A stretch of 64,000 nt of DNA from Amphibalanus amphitrite (taxonomy: Eukaryota; Arthropoda; Thecostraca; Balanomorpha; Balanidae): contig NW_024881507.1 of the NCBI RefSeq assembly GCF_019059575.1, positions 1,364,001 to 1,428,000 of the forward strand, in the 5' to 3' direction. A program made the translations under genes and the position numbers. Within the stretch, counting starts at the first letter, position 1. Every line of letters begins with the position of its first letter. Below the pieces are notes generated by a model. That model saw only the letters and a program-made list of their open reading frames with translations. It was not told where the DNA came from and searched no databases. This document shows, one piece after another, positions 31,701-39,538 of the stretch.

Positions 31701-34700
31701 GTAAATCTTTATGTCATCAGCAAACATCTTTACTTTACTCTTCAACAGGCTCGGTATTTCATTTACATAGACGAGAAACAGGATTGGGCCCAGTACTGAG
31801 CCCTGGGGGACTCCGCTGGTCACTTGACCCCAGTCAGAAGCCCCTTTTCCCACTACTACTTGTTGTTCTCGTCCATGTAGGAAGTCACTGATCCAGTTGA
31901 GTATACTTCCCTGAACTCCATAACTGTACAACTTGGCTGCGAGTCTTCTGTGTGGAACACTATCGAATGCTTTCTGGAAATCCAAGTAGAGTATATCCAG
32001 CCCGAGTCCTTCATCTATTCCTCTTGTCCATTCTTCAAGCACCTCCAGCAAATTTGACTGACATGACTTGCCTTTCCTGAAACCATGCTGATGATTTGAC
32101 AATAGATCTTTTTCTTCGAAGTGACGCATTAACACCTGTTTAACAATTTTCTCCATAACCTTACACACCTGTGAGGTGAGACTTACGGGTCTGTAGTTTC
32201 CCGGCTCACTTTTTGATCCCTTCTTATATATTGGCACTACTCTTGCTCTTTTCCATTCTTGTGGGAGGCGTCCTTCTTCTAGGGTCTTGTTGAATAGCCT
32301 GGCAAGAGGTAGTGCCAGCTCATCTGCACATTTCTTAAGTATAATGCTTGGGATACCATCCGGTCCGGCTGATTTGTTCGTATTTTGTCTTTCAAGCTCT
32401 TTCTTTACCATTATCTCAGTCACTTCAATATTTTCTATGGTATTATCTGCATCCACCCTGGCAGGACATAGTGGAATTGCATCTCCAGGTTCTGTTACAA
32501 ACACTGATGTAAAGTATTTTTGAAGAACATCTGCTGTTTCCTTCTCGGTTTCAGTAAGTCCCCTTTCACTTTTTAGTGCTTGTATTACAGGTCTTGTTGT
32601 ATGCTGCATGCGAATATACTTGTGCAGTTTCTTGGGGTCTTCTTTGATGCTGCTTAGCAATGATCTTTCATATTTATACCTTGTCTCTCTTATCAAGGTC
32701 GTTGTCTTATTCCTCTGTGTGGCATACCTCTTATAGTCCTCCTCTGATCTTGTTTCACAATATTTCTTGAATGTTTTGTGCTTGAGTTTGATTGACTTGA
32801 TTATCTGCTTGCTCCACCATGGTGCTGTCTTTCTGTTGGTTCTCTTTTTGTGCAATGGTACATTTGCCTTCAGGCTTGTCTCTAGTGCATTTTTAATACC
32901 GCTCCACATGATTTCTACCCCAGCAGATTCCAGAAATCCCCAGTCTACTTCTCTTAATGACTCCTTAATTTTCTCAAAGTTAGCTTTGGCAAAGTTCCGT
33001 TTGGTACAAGTTTCAAATGTCTTGTCTGCATCAGAAAATTGGTAGTTCCAAGTCAGAACCGCGTGGTCACTTTTTCCAAGTGGATCTTCTGTGTTAACTA
33101 TATCAATTGCATTTGAGTCATTTGTGAAAACTAAATCTAGTCTGGATGGAACCTGACCCATTCTGAAGCGTGTAGGGCCACTGACATGTTGACATAAGTA
33201 CAAGTCATTCATGGTTCTCATGAACTGGGATTGGTCAGAGTCATCTGGGCCTTCCACCGTCCCATTTTCCCAATCTATGTGAGCGAAGTTAAAGTCTCCC
33301 AGAATCATTACTTTCTTGGCATGTACTTGAGGAACAGCCTTCAACGTCTCCAAAAGTTTTTCATTATCTTCATGGGTATTACTCGGGGACCTGTAAATTA
33401 GCCCGACAAGTAGGTTATCATGCTTGCCCAATCTGATGGTGCACCAGACAGCTTCAACATCTCCATGCTTTGTTTCACTAAGTTCCTTACACTCTTGGAC
33501 TTCCCAACTCTCCTTAACCAAGATCATCACACCTCCTCCTTTCTGTAATCCTTTTCTGTTTTTGCGGAACGCTTCATGGTAACCTGGAAAGGCTATATCT
33601 TCTTTTTGCCAGATTTCTGTTATGCCAACAATGTCAGGCTTTGCACTGTCAATTTTCACCCTCAGCTCACCCAGCTTATTCCTTAAACTGTTTGCATTTG
33701 TATACATGCATGATAGGTGACCTGTTTTCCTACTTGAGTTAATACCTGTCCCGAGGGACAACCTTTCCCCGAAAGATTCGATGAGTTTCTCTTCCTTTCT
33801 CTGCCAGTTCTTCCCTTAGTTTTCTCTGTATTTCCCTTTCTTCTGGGGTCTGGTCTCGTGAGAGATAAATGTTGCTGAAGCCAACTTTAGACAGATCCCA
33901 TCTTTTCCTCATAAGGGCTTCAACCTCTTCCTTCTTCTTCAGGCCCACAAGCATTAGCCTCGGTCTTGGTTCTGCAGCTCCATCCTCCGAGATCTTCTTC
34001 TTTCCCAACCTGTAAACCTTTTCGATCTCCATCTGCACATTGTCACCCAGGAGAGCTTCCACTATGTTGTGGAAACTATCTGAGTCATATTTCTTCCGCT
34101 CTGACGGCTCTTTTGCCTGACTCTCGGGTACATTGTGGATAATCAAGTTCAACTCCCTGCCTTCTTTATCTTCCTTCTTTTCTACAATTCTTTTGAGCTC
34201 TTGCGTGCTCTTTTGTAGCTCTAGCTGAATCTTTGGCATTGACTGCACAATTTCACTGTGCTCTTTGAGAGCCTTCTCAACCCCAACCTTTTGGTCACTG
34301 AGCTTCGATGTTACTATCTTTTCTACTGAGCTGATTTTTTCCTCTACCATCTTGCTTCGCTCTACTTCCGAACTGACAGTCTCTAGGACTCCCATGATTT
34401 TTCCCTCCATCTTTTCGATCTTTGCTTCAATTTTTTTGCTCATTTTCAGAGTGTCCATGAAGTTTGGCCTGCAGTTTTCACATAGCCAAATGAAGTCGTA
34501 GTTTGTCAGAGCTAGAAAAGCCTCTACTGTTAGCCCCTGGCACTTTGGATGATACCATTCCTCACAGAGGTCACAACTCACTGAGTCCTCCCCATCCATG
34601 ATAATAACCCCACATACCTTTTTTCCGCCCTTGCAGACAAACTTCGTTGGCTTTACCTTTGGCGCCTTCCCTCTTTGCACTCCCACTTCACTGTCTTGCT

Positions 34701-36055
34701 TTTCTTGATTTTCCTTCTCATCTTGCTTCAATTGTGACGCAGTGGAGCCAGTCCTGGCTCGCGTAGCCTTTGCACTAGACATGTTTACAGAAGTAAATCT
34801 GCCTCTATGTTTGGTCTTAGATTTGTCTCTACTGTTTCAATATTGATAAACTGATCTCAAAATTCAAAATTTTGTGAACCTTTTTATAGTTTCAATACTT
34901 CATCATTCTGTCAATACACTTCTTGCTAAATACTTCTCAGTACTTGGTGTTCAACACTGCTACTGGGACCACAGCGTGGCGAATTCGGCGCACGTCCGGA
35001 CTGGGCGAGGAGGGGAGAGGAAGTGAGGAAGTCTTGGTGCCATGATTATCCCCAGGTGGGTGTACTGTTCTGTTGCTTCAATCACTTCGTTTCCTAGTCG
35101 CCAAGTAGTGTCATGTGCTCTTTTCCCATAAACCAATACCTTGCATTTTGTTACATTGTATCTATATCGCCAGAGACAGCACATATGCAGTTTTTCAGAT
35201 TGATGTGACATAAGTGCATGTAGGTATGGCCTTAACTTTTGAATTCATTTTAAAAGAGATAAAACACAAAAACGTTTTGCATTTATTGCTTAGTCATGGG
35301 TGTTAGAGTGCGGTGTTAGAGTGTGTAACCATTTTAAAATGAATTCAAAATGAAAAGTTAAGGCCATACATGCACTTATATGTCACATCTGTCATTTGAT
35401 AATCCTCAACATTTTCAGATTGAGTTAGCATGGTAATTGCTATGGACTAATGATACCTTTGAGCATTCAATAGCACTTTGAAACTAATTAATCACATTGC
35501 AAACACAATGTTACATTGCATGCTTTCACCGAGGCATTTGCAGGGACAACAGCAAAACAGGGCGCCTGGGGCGATTTGATCAAGGCTCTTGAAATTCTCT
35601 CGCACAAACCATGTGACAATCACTGTGTGGTGTAGAGGCCAGATGGCATTGAGAAGGGGAAAACTTAAAATAATAGTTTATTCTTAAAAACAAAACTTTA
35701 TAATTAATTATCGTATAAAAATAAAAAACTTCGTGCAAATTTCATGGGAACGGTCGGTTATCATGTGACTCATATGCCCTCCGGCCTCAGACGCCCGGTT
35801 TTCAGATTCCACCATGACTAGCATCTCGTACAACCCACCTGATCTGACACTCTTCTCAGGAACCTTCTCTTTTACAGCCACCTTCTTAGTTGTCTTGGTC
35901 CCTGTGCTCTTTCCAGTTTTGTTCTCCTTTCCTGAAGCCTTGGCCTTCTTCTCGGTCTCCTTCTTGGCATTCGCCAATGCCTCGAAAGGATCCGACTCAT
36001 CGTCGAGGAATAGTGAATATTTGTTTTCAACTCCTATACCGTAGGAGTTCTCCAT
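19279..36055 (-). CDS. SERBP1/HABP4 family mRNA-binding protein (Vig-like, five exons, 448 aa)
   Basis: Exons 36055-35839, 21981-21852, 21449-21285, 20488-20131 and 19755-19279; the phases (1, 2, 2, 0) all match. The family (SERBP1, HABP4, insect Vig/vig2) binds mRNA and idle ribosomes in the cytoplasm. Visible landmarks: N-terminus MENSYGIGVENKYSLFLDDE then SDPFEAL; a first RGG box (GRGRGRGRGG) leading to DFRGKREFDRQSGSDRS; VKAVDKRDGSGRGNWGTVED; LTLDEWKKQQ and FNLRRAGEGENASQWKNTFE; an Asp/Glu run; a long C-terminal RGG/YRGG repeat; and the family ending KVDDEKDFPSLG. Intron 1 is 13.9 kb and contains most of the transposons between 22 and 35.8 kb. Length is slightly above human SERBP1 (about 408 aa) because of the long glycine-rich tail. 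Confidence 0.94.
20131..20488 (-). CDS. SERBP1/Vig exon 4
   Basis: Acceptor CTCAGCAG, donor TCG|GTGAGC. Encodes GVKAVDKRDGSGRGNWGT, a Glu/Pro/Ala linker, the LTLDEWKKQQ motif and an acidic run. Confidence 0.93.
20505..20760. repeat. Intronic ~70-bp tandem repeat, about three copies
   Basis: In SERBP1 intron 3: GGCCGGYACAGTCAGTCGCG followed by GGGGCACAGACGGGGGAGACC recurs at about 20510, 20575 and 20650, the last copy degenerate. Confidence 0.75.
21285..21449 (-). CDS. SERBP1/Vig exon 3 (RGG box)
   Basis: Acceptor CCCTGCAG, donor CCGCAG|GTGATG. Encodes the RGG box and DFRGKREFDRQSGSDR, the best-conserved family signature. Confidence 0.93.
21852..21981 (-). CDS. SERBP1/Vig exon 2
   Basis: Acceptor GTTTGCAG, donor CAACAG|GTGGGT. 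Encodes ESAPASGRGGAARGRGGG and ENREERNNRRNYDDRPSYN. Confidence 0.88.
21982..23248. other. SERBP1 intron 1, proximal part
   Basis: Apart from the promoter-like CpG block listed separately, no gene is seen. A short hairpin (GCTCTCCCAT / ATGGGGAGAGC) lies near 22728-22752. Confidence 0.5.
22200..22480 (+). promoter_or_regulatory. CpG-rich block with a TATA box, antisense inside SERBP1 intron 1
   Basis: A 280-bp CpG-dense block contains TATAAATA at 22406-22413 in a GC context (GCGGGG before, GCTGTCGG after), the layout of a focused TATA promoter on the plus strand. I see no convincing coding exon downstream. It could drive a noncoding or antisense transcript, or be a chance match. Confidence 0.3.
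23249..23815. mobile_element. TTAA-flanked element 1 (piggyBac-like MITE)
   Basis: Edges are TTAA|CCCTCGCC and GGCGAGGG|TTAA. Near the left end is a G/C palindrome (GGGGGGTTGGTACGACCCCCC); the interior has TGACCT repeats and a CGCCGCCGTTTTT motif shared with the elements at 26348, 40989 and 60531. No coding frame. TTAA targets with CCCT..AGGG ends are typical of piggyBac-type elements. Confidence 0.82.
23880..24966. mobile_element. TIR element with GTGCGTTCGGCATCCGG ends, host to a nested MITE
   Basis: The left end GTGCGTTCGGCATCCGGAAA is matched by TTTTCCGGATGCCGAACGCA near 24966. The two halves are separated by the element at 24100-24689. No transposase seen. Confidence 0.7.
24100..24689. 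mobile_element. Nested MITE with 9-bp target duplication
   Basis: CTTATTTGC lies at 24091-24099 and 24690-24698. The ends contain GCGGCGGAAC and its complement GTTCCGCCGC; an inner pair GGCCAAATTGGT / ACCAATTTGGCC is also inverted. The 9-bp duplication suggests a Mutator-like or similar superfamily. Confidence 0.78.
24967..25749. other. SERBP1 intron 1, no feature
   Basis: Mixed sequence with a poly-G run at about 25648-25661. No gene seen. Confidence 0.5.
26348..27545. mobile_element. TTAA-flanked element 2, inserted in the left arm of the long-TIR element
   Basis: Edges are TTAA|CCCGCGCCCGGCTGGG and CAGCAGGGCGCGGG|TTAA. The right arm of the host element preserves the empty site (GAAGTTAAAGAGAAG at 28054-28068) with one TTAA, proving target duplication. 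The interior is rich in AGGTCA/TGACCT and has the CGGCGGCG hairpin common to the family. Confidence 0.9.
27606..27983 (+). other. Unassigned 125-codon open frame in the long-TIR loop
   Basis: Starts MAKLYILLSCHSCLVYQRSS; contains HFYCSCNNRR. No family recognised. It fills most of the loop between the arms, so it may be a relic of an element-encoded or captured gene, or chance. Confidence 0.25.
28741..29290 (-). mobile_element. CR1-like LINE, 3' end only
   Basis: The minus strand from ~29290 to 28858 encodes KKVERVQRRATRLVQTVRH, ERLRALKLPSLYYRRQRGDM and STRVINPWNALPQAVV, the C-terminal ORF2 region, with a stop at 28858. The 3' end is a short (GTAAG)n tail at 28741-28757. 5'-truncated. Related to but distinct from the 6.5-7.1 kb copy. 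Confidence 0.85.
29619..30789 (-). mobile_element. Older LINE, 3' part (reverse transcriptase C-terminus)
   Basis: The minus strand 30776-29808 encodes MKKARRAMYAHCSHGMNITR onward and a C-terminal zinc knuckle (CPLCKDGLETLEHFLYEC), typical after the RT of some non-LTR elements. An A-rich tail on the minus strand lies at 29619-29628. Upstream the frame reads GVTRKRIEEGMKK and then meets the 3' end of the LINE inserted at 30790. Its missing upstream part is at 35030-35205. Confidence 0.82.
30897..33761 (-). CDS. LINE ORF2: endonuclease-reverse transcriptase (954 aa)
   Basis: Encodes target-primed reverse transcription of the element's own RNA. N-terminal APE-type endonuclease: TNANSLRNK (about 21-29), TEIW (48-51), GDFNF (155-159), SDHAVL (231-236). 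Reverse transcriptase: SAGPDGIPS (about 464-472), YLDFQKAFDSV (592-602), PQGSVLGP (652-659) and the catalytic FADD (680-683). The C-terminal part has ERVQRRATKLV and NLWNQLPKEVV, as in the dead copies at 6.6 and 28.9 kb. It overlaps ORF1 by 23 nt in the +1 frame relative to ORF1, suggesting coupled translation. The start is the first Met in the overlap. All key residues are present. Confidence 0.93.
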   Translation of the reverse strand: MSLGTGINSSRKTGHLSCMYTNANSLRNKLGELRVKIDSAKPDIVGITEIWQKEDIAFPGYHEAFRKNRKGLQKGGGVMILVKESWEVQECKELSETKHGDVEAVWCTIRLGKHDNLLVGLIYRSPSNTHEDNEKLLETLKAVPQVHAKKVMILGDFNFAHIDWENGTVEGPDDSDQSQFMRTMNDLYLCQHVSGPTRFRMGQVPSRLDLVFTNDSNAIDIVNTEDPLGKSDHAVLTWNYQFSDADKTFETCTKRNFAKANFEKIKESLREVDWGFLESAGVEIMWSGIKNALETSLKANVPLHKKRTNRKTAPWWSKQIIKSIKLKHKTFKKYCETRSEEDYKRYATQRNKTTTLIRETRYKYERSLLSSIKEDPKKLHKYIRMQHTTRPVIQALKSERGLTETEKETADVLQKYFTSVFVTEPGDAIPLCPARVDADNTIENIEVTEIMVKKELERQNTNKSAGPDGIPSIILKKCADELALPLARLFNKTLEEGRLPQEWKRARVVPIYKKGSKSEPGNYRPVSLTSQVCKVMEKIVKQVLMRHFEEKDLLSNHQHGFRKGKSCQSNLLEVLEEWTRGIDEGLGLDILYLDFQKAFDSVPHRRLAAKLYSYGVQGSILNWISDFLHGREQQVVVGKGASDWGQVTSGVPQGSVLGPILFLVYVNEIPSLLKSKVKMFADDIKIYSTLQDSHDPLRLQEDLNVLSDWSKDWLLKLNPGKCKIMHCGTDNLRTDYFMKDANDTVVKLQETEIEKDLGVFVSNDLKPSRHCQWAANRGMTALRLLRNAFDRIDVKNFKSLFTTYVRPHLEYCIQAVGPHTVQDMKTLERVQRRATKLVKAIRNMSYEDRLRTLKLSSIEDRIRRGDMIETYKLLTGKVEVNHEQFFEVTHQGRTRGHELKLVKKRAKHVSRLKFFSNRVVNLWNQLPKEVVESSTTNSFKNNFDKLRWATVSST
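33739..34782 (-). CDS. LINE ORF1: PHD finger plus coiled coil and L1-type RNA-binding region (347 aa)
   Basis: ORF1 proteins of LINEs bind element RNA as a nucleoprotein particle. Here a PHD-type zinc finger lies at about residues 50-104, with ligands readable as C50, C57, C70, C73, H78, C81, C101 and C104. A charged coiled coil follows (about 115-205), then an L1 ORF1-like domain (RELNLIIHNVPESQ, VYRLGKKK, PRPRLMLVGLKKKEE). PHD-bearing ORF1 is known from CR1-related clades. A plant-homeodomain reader may bind histone tails; that role is inferred. The frame is complete from ATG at 34782 to the stop at 33739. Confidence 0.9.
   Translation of the reverse strand: MSSAKATRARTGSTASQLKQDEKENQEKQDSEVGVQRGKAPKVKPTKFVCKGGKKVCGVIIMDGEDSVSCDLCEEWYHPKCQGLTVEAFLALTNYDFIWLCENCRPNFMDTLKMSKKIEAKIEKMEGKIMGVLETVSSEVERSKMVEEKISSVEKIVTSKLSDQKVGVEKALKEHSEIVQSMPKIQLELQKSTQELKRIVEKKEDKEGRELNLIIHNVPESQAKEPSERKKYDSDSFHNIVEALLGDNVQMEIEKVYRLGKKKISEDGAAEPRPRLMLVGLKKKEEVEALMRKRWDLSKVGFSNIYLSRDQTPEEREIQRKLREELAEKGRETHRIFRGKVVPRDRY
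35030..35205 (-). mobile_element. Older LINE, upstream fragment
   Basis: The minus strand encodes WRYRYNVTKCKVLVYGKRAH then WRLGNEVIEATEQYTHLGI, the RT segment just before the part that resumes at 30789. Its upstream limit meets a small MITE at 35204. Confidence 0.8.
35204..35387. mobile_element. Small TIR MITE (~185 bp)
   Basis: The ends TGTGACATAAGTGCATGTA and TACATGCACTTATATGTCACA are inverted repeats that extend inward over AGGCCATA/TATGGCCT and the AAAATGAATTC motif, so most of the element can fold. It abuts the older LINE fragment. Confidence 0.75.
35388..35838. other. SERBP1 intron 1, exon-1 proximal
   Basis: No feature seen besides the donor at 35838-35833. Confidence 0.5.
35839..36055 (-). 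CDS. SERBP1/Vig exon 1
   Basis: Start codon at 36055-36053. Encodes the conserved N-terminal stalk and a Lys/Thr-rich linker. Strong donor CAG|GTGGGT, phase 1. Confidence 0.9.
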
Positions 36056-39000
36056 TGTTCCTCACCGTCCTCTTTACGAGGATTTCAGGTAAATATAAAT
36101 GGCACTAAGGCCGCTACCGAATCCGATCCATGCAATATGGCGCGGCACGAGCAAATGGACGTCACCCACGTGCGGCGAACATTTCCTACCAAATGGTTTT
36201 TAGCATAATTTGATTCCAGATAAACTGCGAAGTGCGCTGCCCAAAAAAGTTTGAAATAATTTTTAAAGAAAAATTGAATAAATATTATGCTTAAACAAGC
36301 TAAGAATTTTTTTATCAGATTGTGAATAACGATAACTGAAAGTCTGTTGCTCATTTACTTCAATAATGAACCGAAACATCTTTCCAATGAATAATCCTAT
36401 GCAGTAGGCAATAAACGCTAATTTTTGACGGTGTATAAATTATTTTTTGGGTATTTTTAGCTTTTAATGTGATGATAACTGCAAATTGACGAGAATATAT
36501 TATTGTTTAGATAACCCAGCGGCGCTGTAAAGTTTATTTTGCCAGATTGTACTTCCATTTCATACTATGCTTTACACTAGTTCTAGTTCAATATTATCCC
36601 ATTTTCCCGCCATTTCATAGGACAATTCACGAGCCGAGGGGACTAGTGTGTGAAATGGGCAGTGGGCACTTTCATTATTTGCTGACGCTCATTGAAAGGG
36701 GTTGTGCTTATTTCTTGCATAATACCTGAGATGACAAAATCGCTGCCGTGACAGCGCACTTCCGCACATGGGCAAGCTGCAGGGCCGCCGCACAAGTAGG
36801 TAGGTACCTAACCAATCAGTCGTTTGATCGCGCGCACCCACTTAGCAAACTTCTCTGATAAAACATCTGCACCGAATGACAAATAGCAAATGAAAATAGT
36901 GTGGTAAAATCGGTAGCCTTCGACCAGTCCACGGCAATGCTTCCATAGTCCAATCAAGCATCACCTACGCGACCAGAGCGCCCTACGCCTCAGCGACAAG
37001 ATAAGAACTTTATAGATGACGCCACTAGTATCTTCATCTGCCGTGAGTGCTTCGCACTGCCTGACCTGACTGATGTCAGCCAGAGCGAAGACTTCGCATC
37101 GTGTGTAAGTAAGAATCAACAATTGGCAATCTGATCCTAGCTGCATTGTGGTCTCAACTCTCAAGGTGCGATTCATGGATGTGGTGCGATAGCCGCGGAG
37201 TGCTCAGTGCTGGACATTAGAATAGCCAACAACAATGCCAAACAGGAAGATAATATAATAAGTAATTTCTATTATCAAAATTTATTAGTAATTAGTAAAA
37301 GAAGAATGTAGTAATTTTACACTGGCTGAAGTGGCTATAATGACTGATAACACTCTCCTAGAGATCCTAGACAATGCAATCGTCTGTCGTTTGAGCAATT
37401 AGTGTGATGCTAAAAGCCGTCAAATGAACTGGACTCCGCTTTGACAGGACAGCGCCCGAAGTGGCGGCGAGCTGGCGACCCAGTCCCGACTGACTGAATG
37501 GCATTATGTCACGTGAACGTCGAACTCCGGAGATCAGATTCACGGATTCAGCCGCTAGGCGATGAGGTAACCGTGAGTACCTACTGAGGTATGTACGATC
37601 GTACGGCCTGGAACCGTCAGCCGGGTGAGTTATTTCGTGTGAGCCAAGTTTATGGGAATGTGTATTCGTACCTATAGGCAAGTATGGCAGTGTGCGTCAT
37701 GCCCATGTACCCAATCTCATCATTTATGATGTAGACACTTCACGGTGACTATAAAGTATAAATAGTAGACTTTAAGACTAGCATGCTAGATACCTAAGGA
37801 GCTTTGCTTTCTACGCCCTTTTTCCTAAAACGTTACCATGGACGCGATTGGCATTCACTAGAGCTCGGAAAAAAACAAAGGCTGCACTCAGGCTCAGCCA
37901 TCTGCGGACAGACCTGTTTTGCCGCAGTGGTATGCTGCATGTGCAGCGTGCAGTGAACGTGCTCCAGCCTATATGCTGCATCTCGGGACTGCAAGTGGTG
38001 TTTGCCTCCGTTTTGCGACCTACCTATAACCTCAGCCTGAGACCCGAGTCCAACCGAACTCCCTGCCATCATACTGGATTAAATAGTGACGGTCTGAACA
38101 CGTCACGTAAAGCATCGCTATGGTTTGCGTGCAACATGTATTTACAATGAAGACGTCGCCGGGCTACCCGGCTCAAATACCAACTCATATCCCATCCCTC
38201 CTTCTCTCAGTTGTTTAACGTCCATACGATATTCACGCGATCAGTCATACGATACGGACCGACAGCGCTCACCACGGTACAGTCGCCCTCGGCCAGTGTT
38301 GAACAGTTACTAAGAGATCACCGAACGCTGAACGGTGCAGACAGTGCATAAACCGAACGGTGCCGACAACAGTTCACACCAGGCCCGAGTACTGTACGGC
38401 ACACAGACCCTCCGTCAGCCACACGGAAGTTCGCCTCGGTTGGCGTTTGATACTTTGTGGGTACGGCTAAACCTTCGTTACAAATGGGTTTACTTTACGC
38501 AGGCCCTTTCGTATACAAGCTCAAATGGGGGATGGAGCCAAATAACAAATTACCGATAGCTATTGCAACACATTCCATCACATGAAATCATAGGTATTTT
38601 GACAGGTGAACTGACCGAATTCGGTACAAATGGCCACTGCATCGGCATAACCCAGTCGTTGAACGGCGTCTTTGTTGAAGGCATCGCCCCGAAAATCGAG
38701 GCCGGTTCGTTCCAACGCCGCAGCAGGACACGACACTTTGTCCATCGAATTTCACATTTCTATTTAAATAGATAATCGCTCTCAGTCCTCACTGACAACT
38801 GCAGGAATCATCAAATCGGTTTATAATACACACTAACACAGAGGCTCACAGTGACCACAGATAACCGCGCTAACAACATCATTTCATCAATCATCAATCA
38901 ATTAGTCATCATTCGCTCTTAGTTTGGAATAAGGTATGCCCATATTCGGGCATTGATGTTGGATGGTTGTGACCCTTTTGAATAAGGATTCGTGCAGTGT

Positions 39001-39260
39001 GGGTCAGTTCAGTTCCTATTCCAGTTACCTATCATCTATTCTATTCACCGTGCGGTAATATACGGAGAGGACGATACTTCCTCATACATCTGCGATGGTT
39101 TCCATTTCCACCCAGCGCTGCAGCGAGTATTTTTTTACGAGTATGTATTTCTATATTAAATGCACCCGGCGTGCGGCGGCAGTCGGGATAACCTCCCTGT
39201 CCCTCCGATCGCCTCAGGCCGGTGACTGGTTACGGGCACCTCCTCCCTCTCTGCCCTCTG
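36056..39260. other. Intergenic between SERBP1 and DBX
   Basis: Upstream of SERBP1 (36056-36140) is the likely 5' UTR/promoter; no TATA is clear. The rest shows no exon I can support. The DBX 3' UTR should lie just below 39261. Confidence 0.5.
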
Positions 39261-39538
39261 CTAGCCGCCGAACGGCGAGTGCCGGCCGGGACAGGGGTGC
39301 GCCGCCGGACTGTGCTCCGGCTCCCGCGGCTCCTCAGTGACCTCAATGTCACTCTCGGGGTGCACCGGACTGCCGGCCAGCTCGCCGTCCGCCGGCGCGC
39401 ACGGATCACCGACGTCGGTGAGGTCCGGGTGCGGGTTGTTCTTGTTGGGCAGTGTCTGCTCGCGCGTGCCGCCACTGGCCAGCAGCTCGCGCTCCTTGGA
39501 GTTGCGCCACTTCATGCGCCGGTTCTGGAACCAGAGCG
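39261..39538 (-). CDS. dbx: DBX exon 5 (helix 3 and C-terminus)
   Basis: Encodes LWFQNRRMKWRNSKERELL, the DBX tail and an acidic ESDIEVTEEPREPEH stretch, then TAG. The exact 5' edge is uncertain: AATAG|CG at 39538 requires a shifted donor in exon 4; TAAG|TTT at 39550 fits phase 0 but adds residues. No good pyrimidine tract is present. Confidence 0.8.

Larger units (their letters stand above)
30790..35034 (-). mobile_element. Near full-length two-ORF LINE (CR1/L2-like), apparently intact
   Basis: A ~4.2-kb unit with 5' end near 35034, ORF1 (34782-33739), ORF2 (33761-30897) and a 3' tail of CCTAAA-type repeats at 30808-30838. It sits inside the RT domain of an older LINE: MAPR on one side (35035) joins GVTRKR on the other (30790) in frame, with AAGA on both edges as a possible short target duplication. 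Neither ORF shows a break, so it is young and possibly still mobile. Confidence 0.85.
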
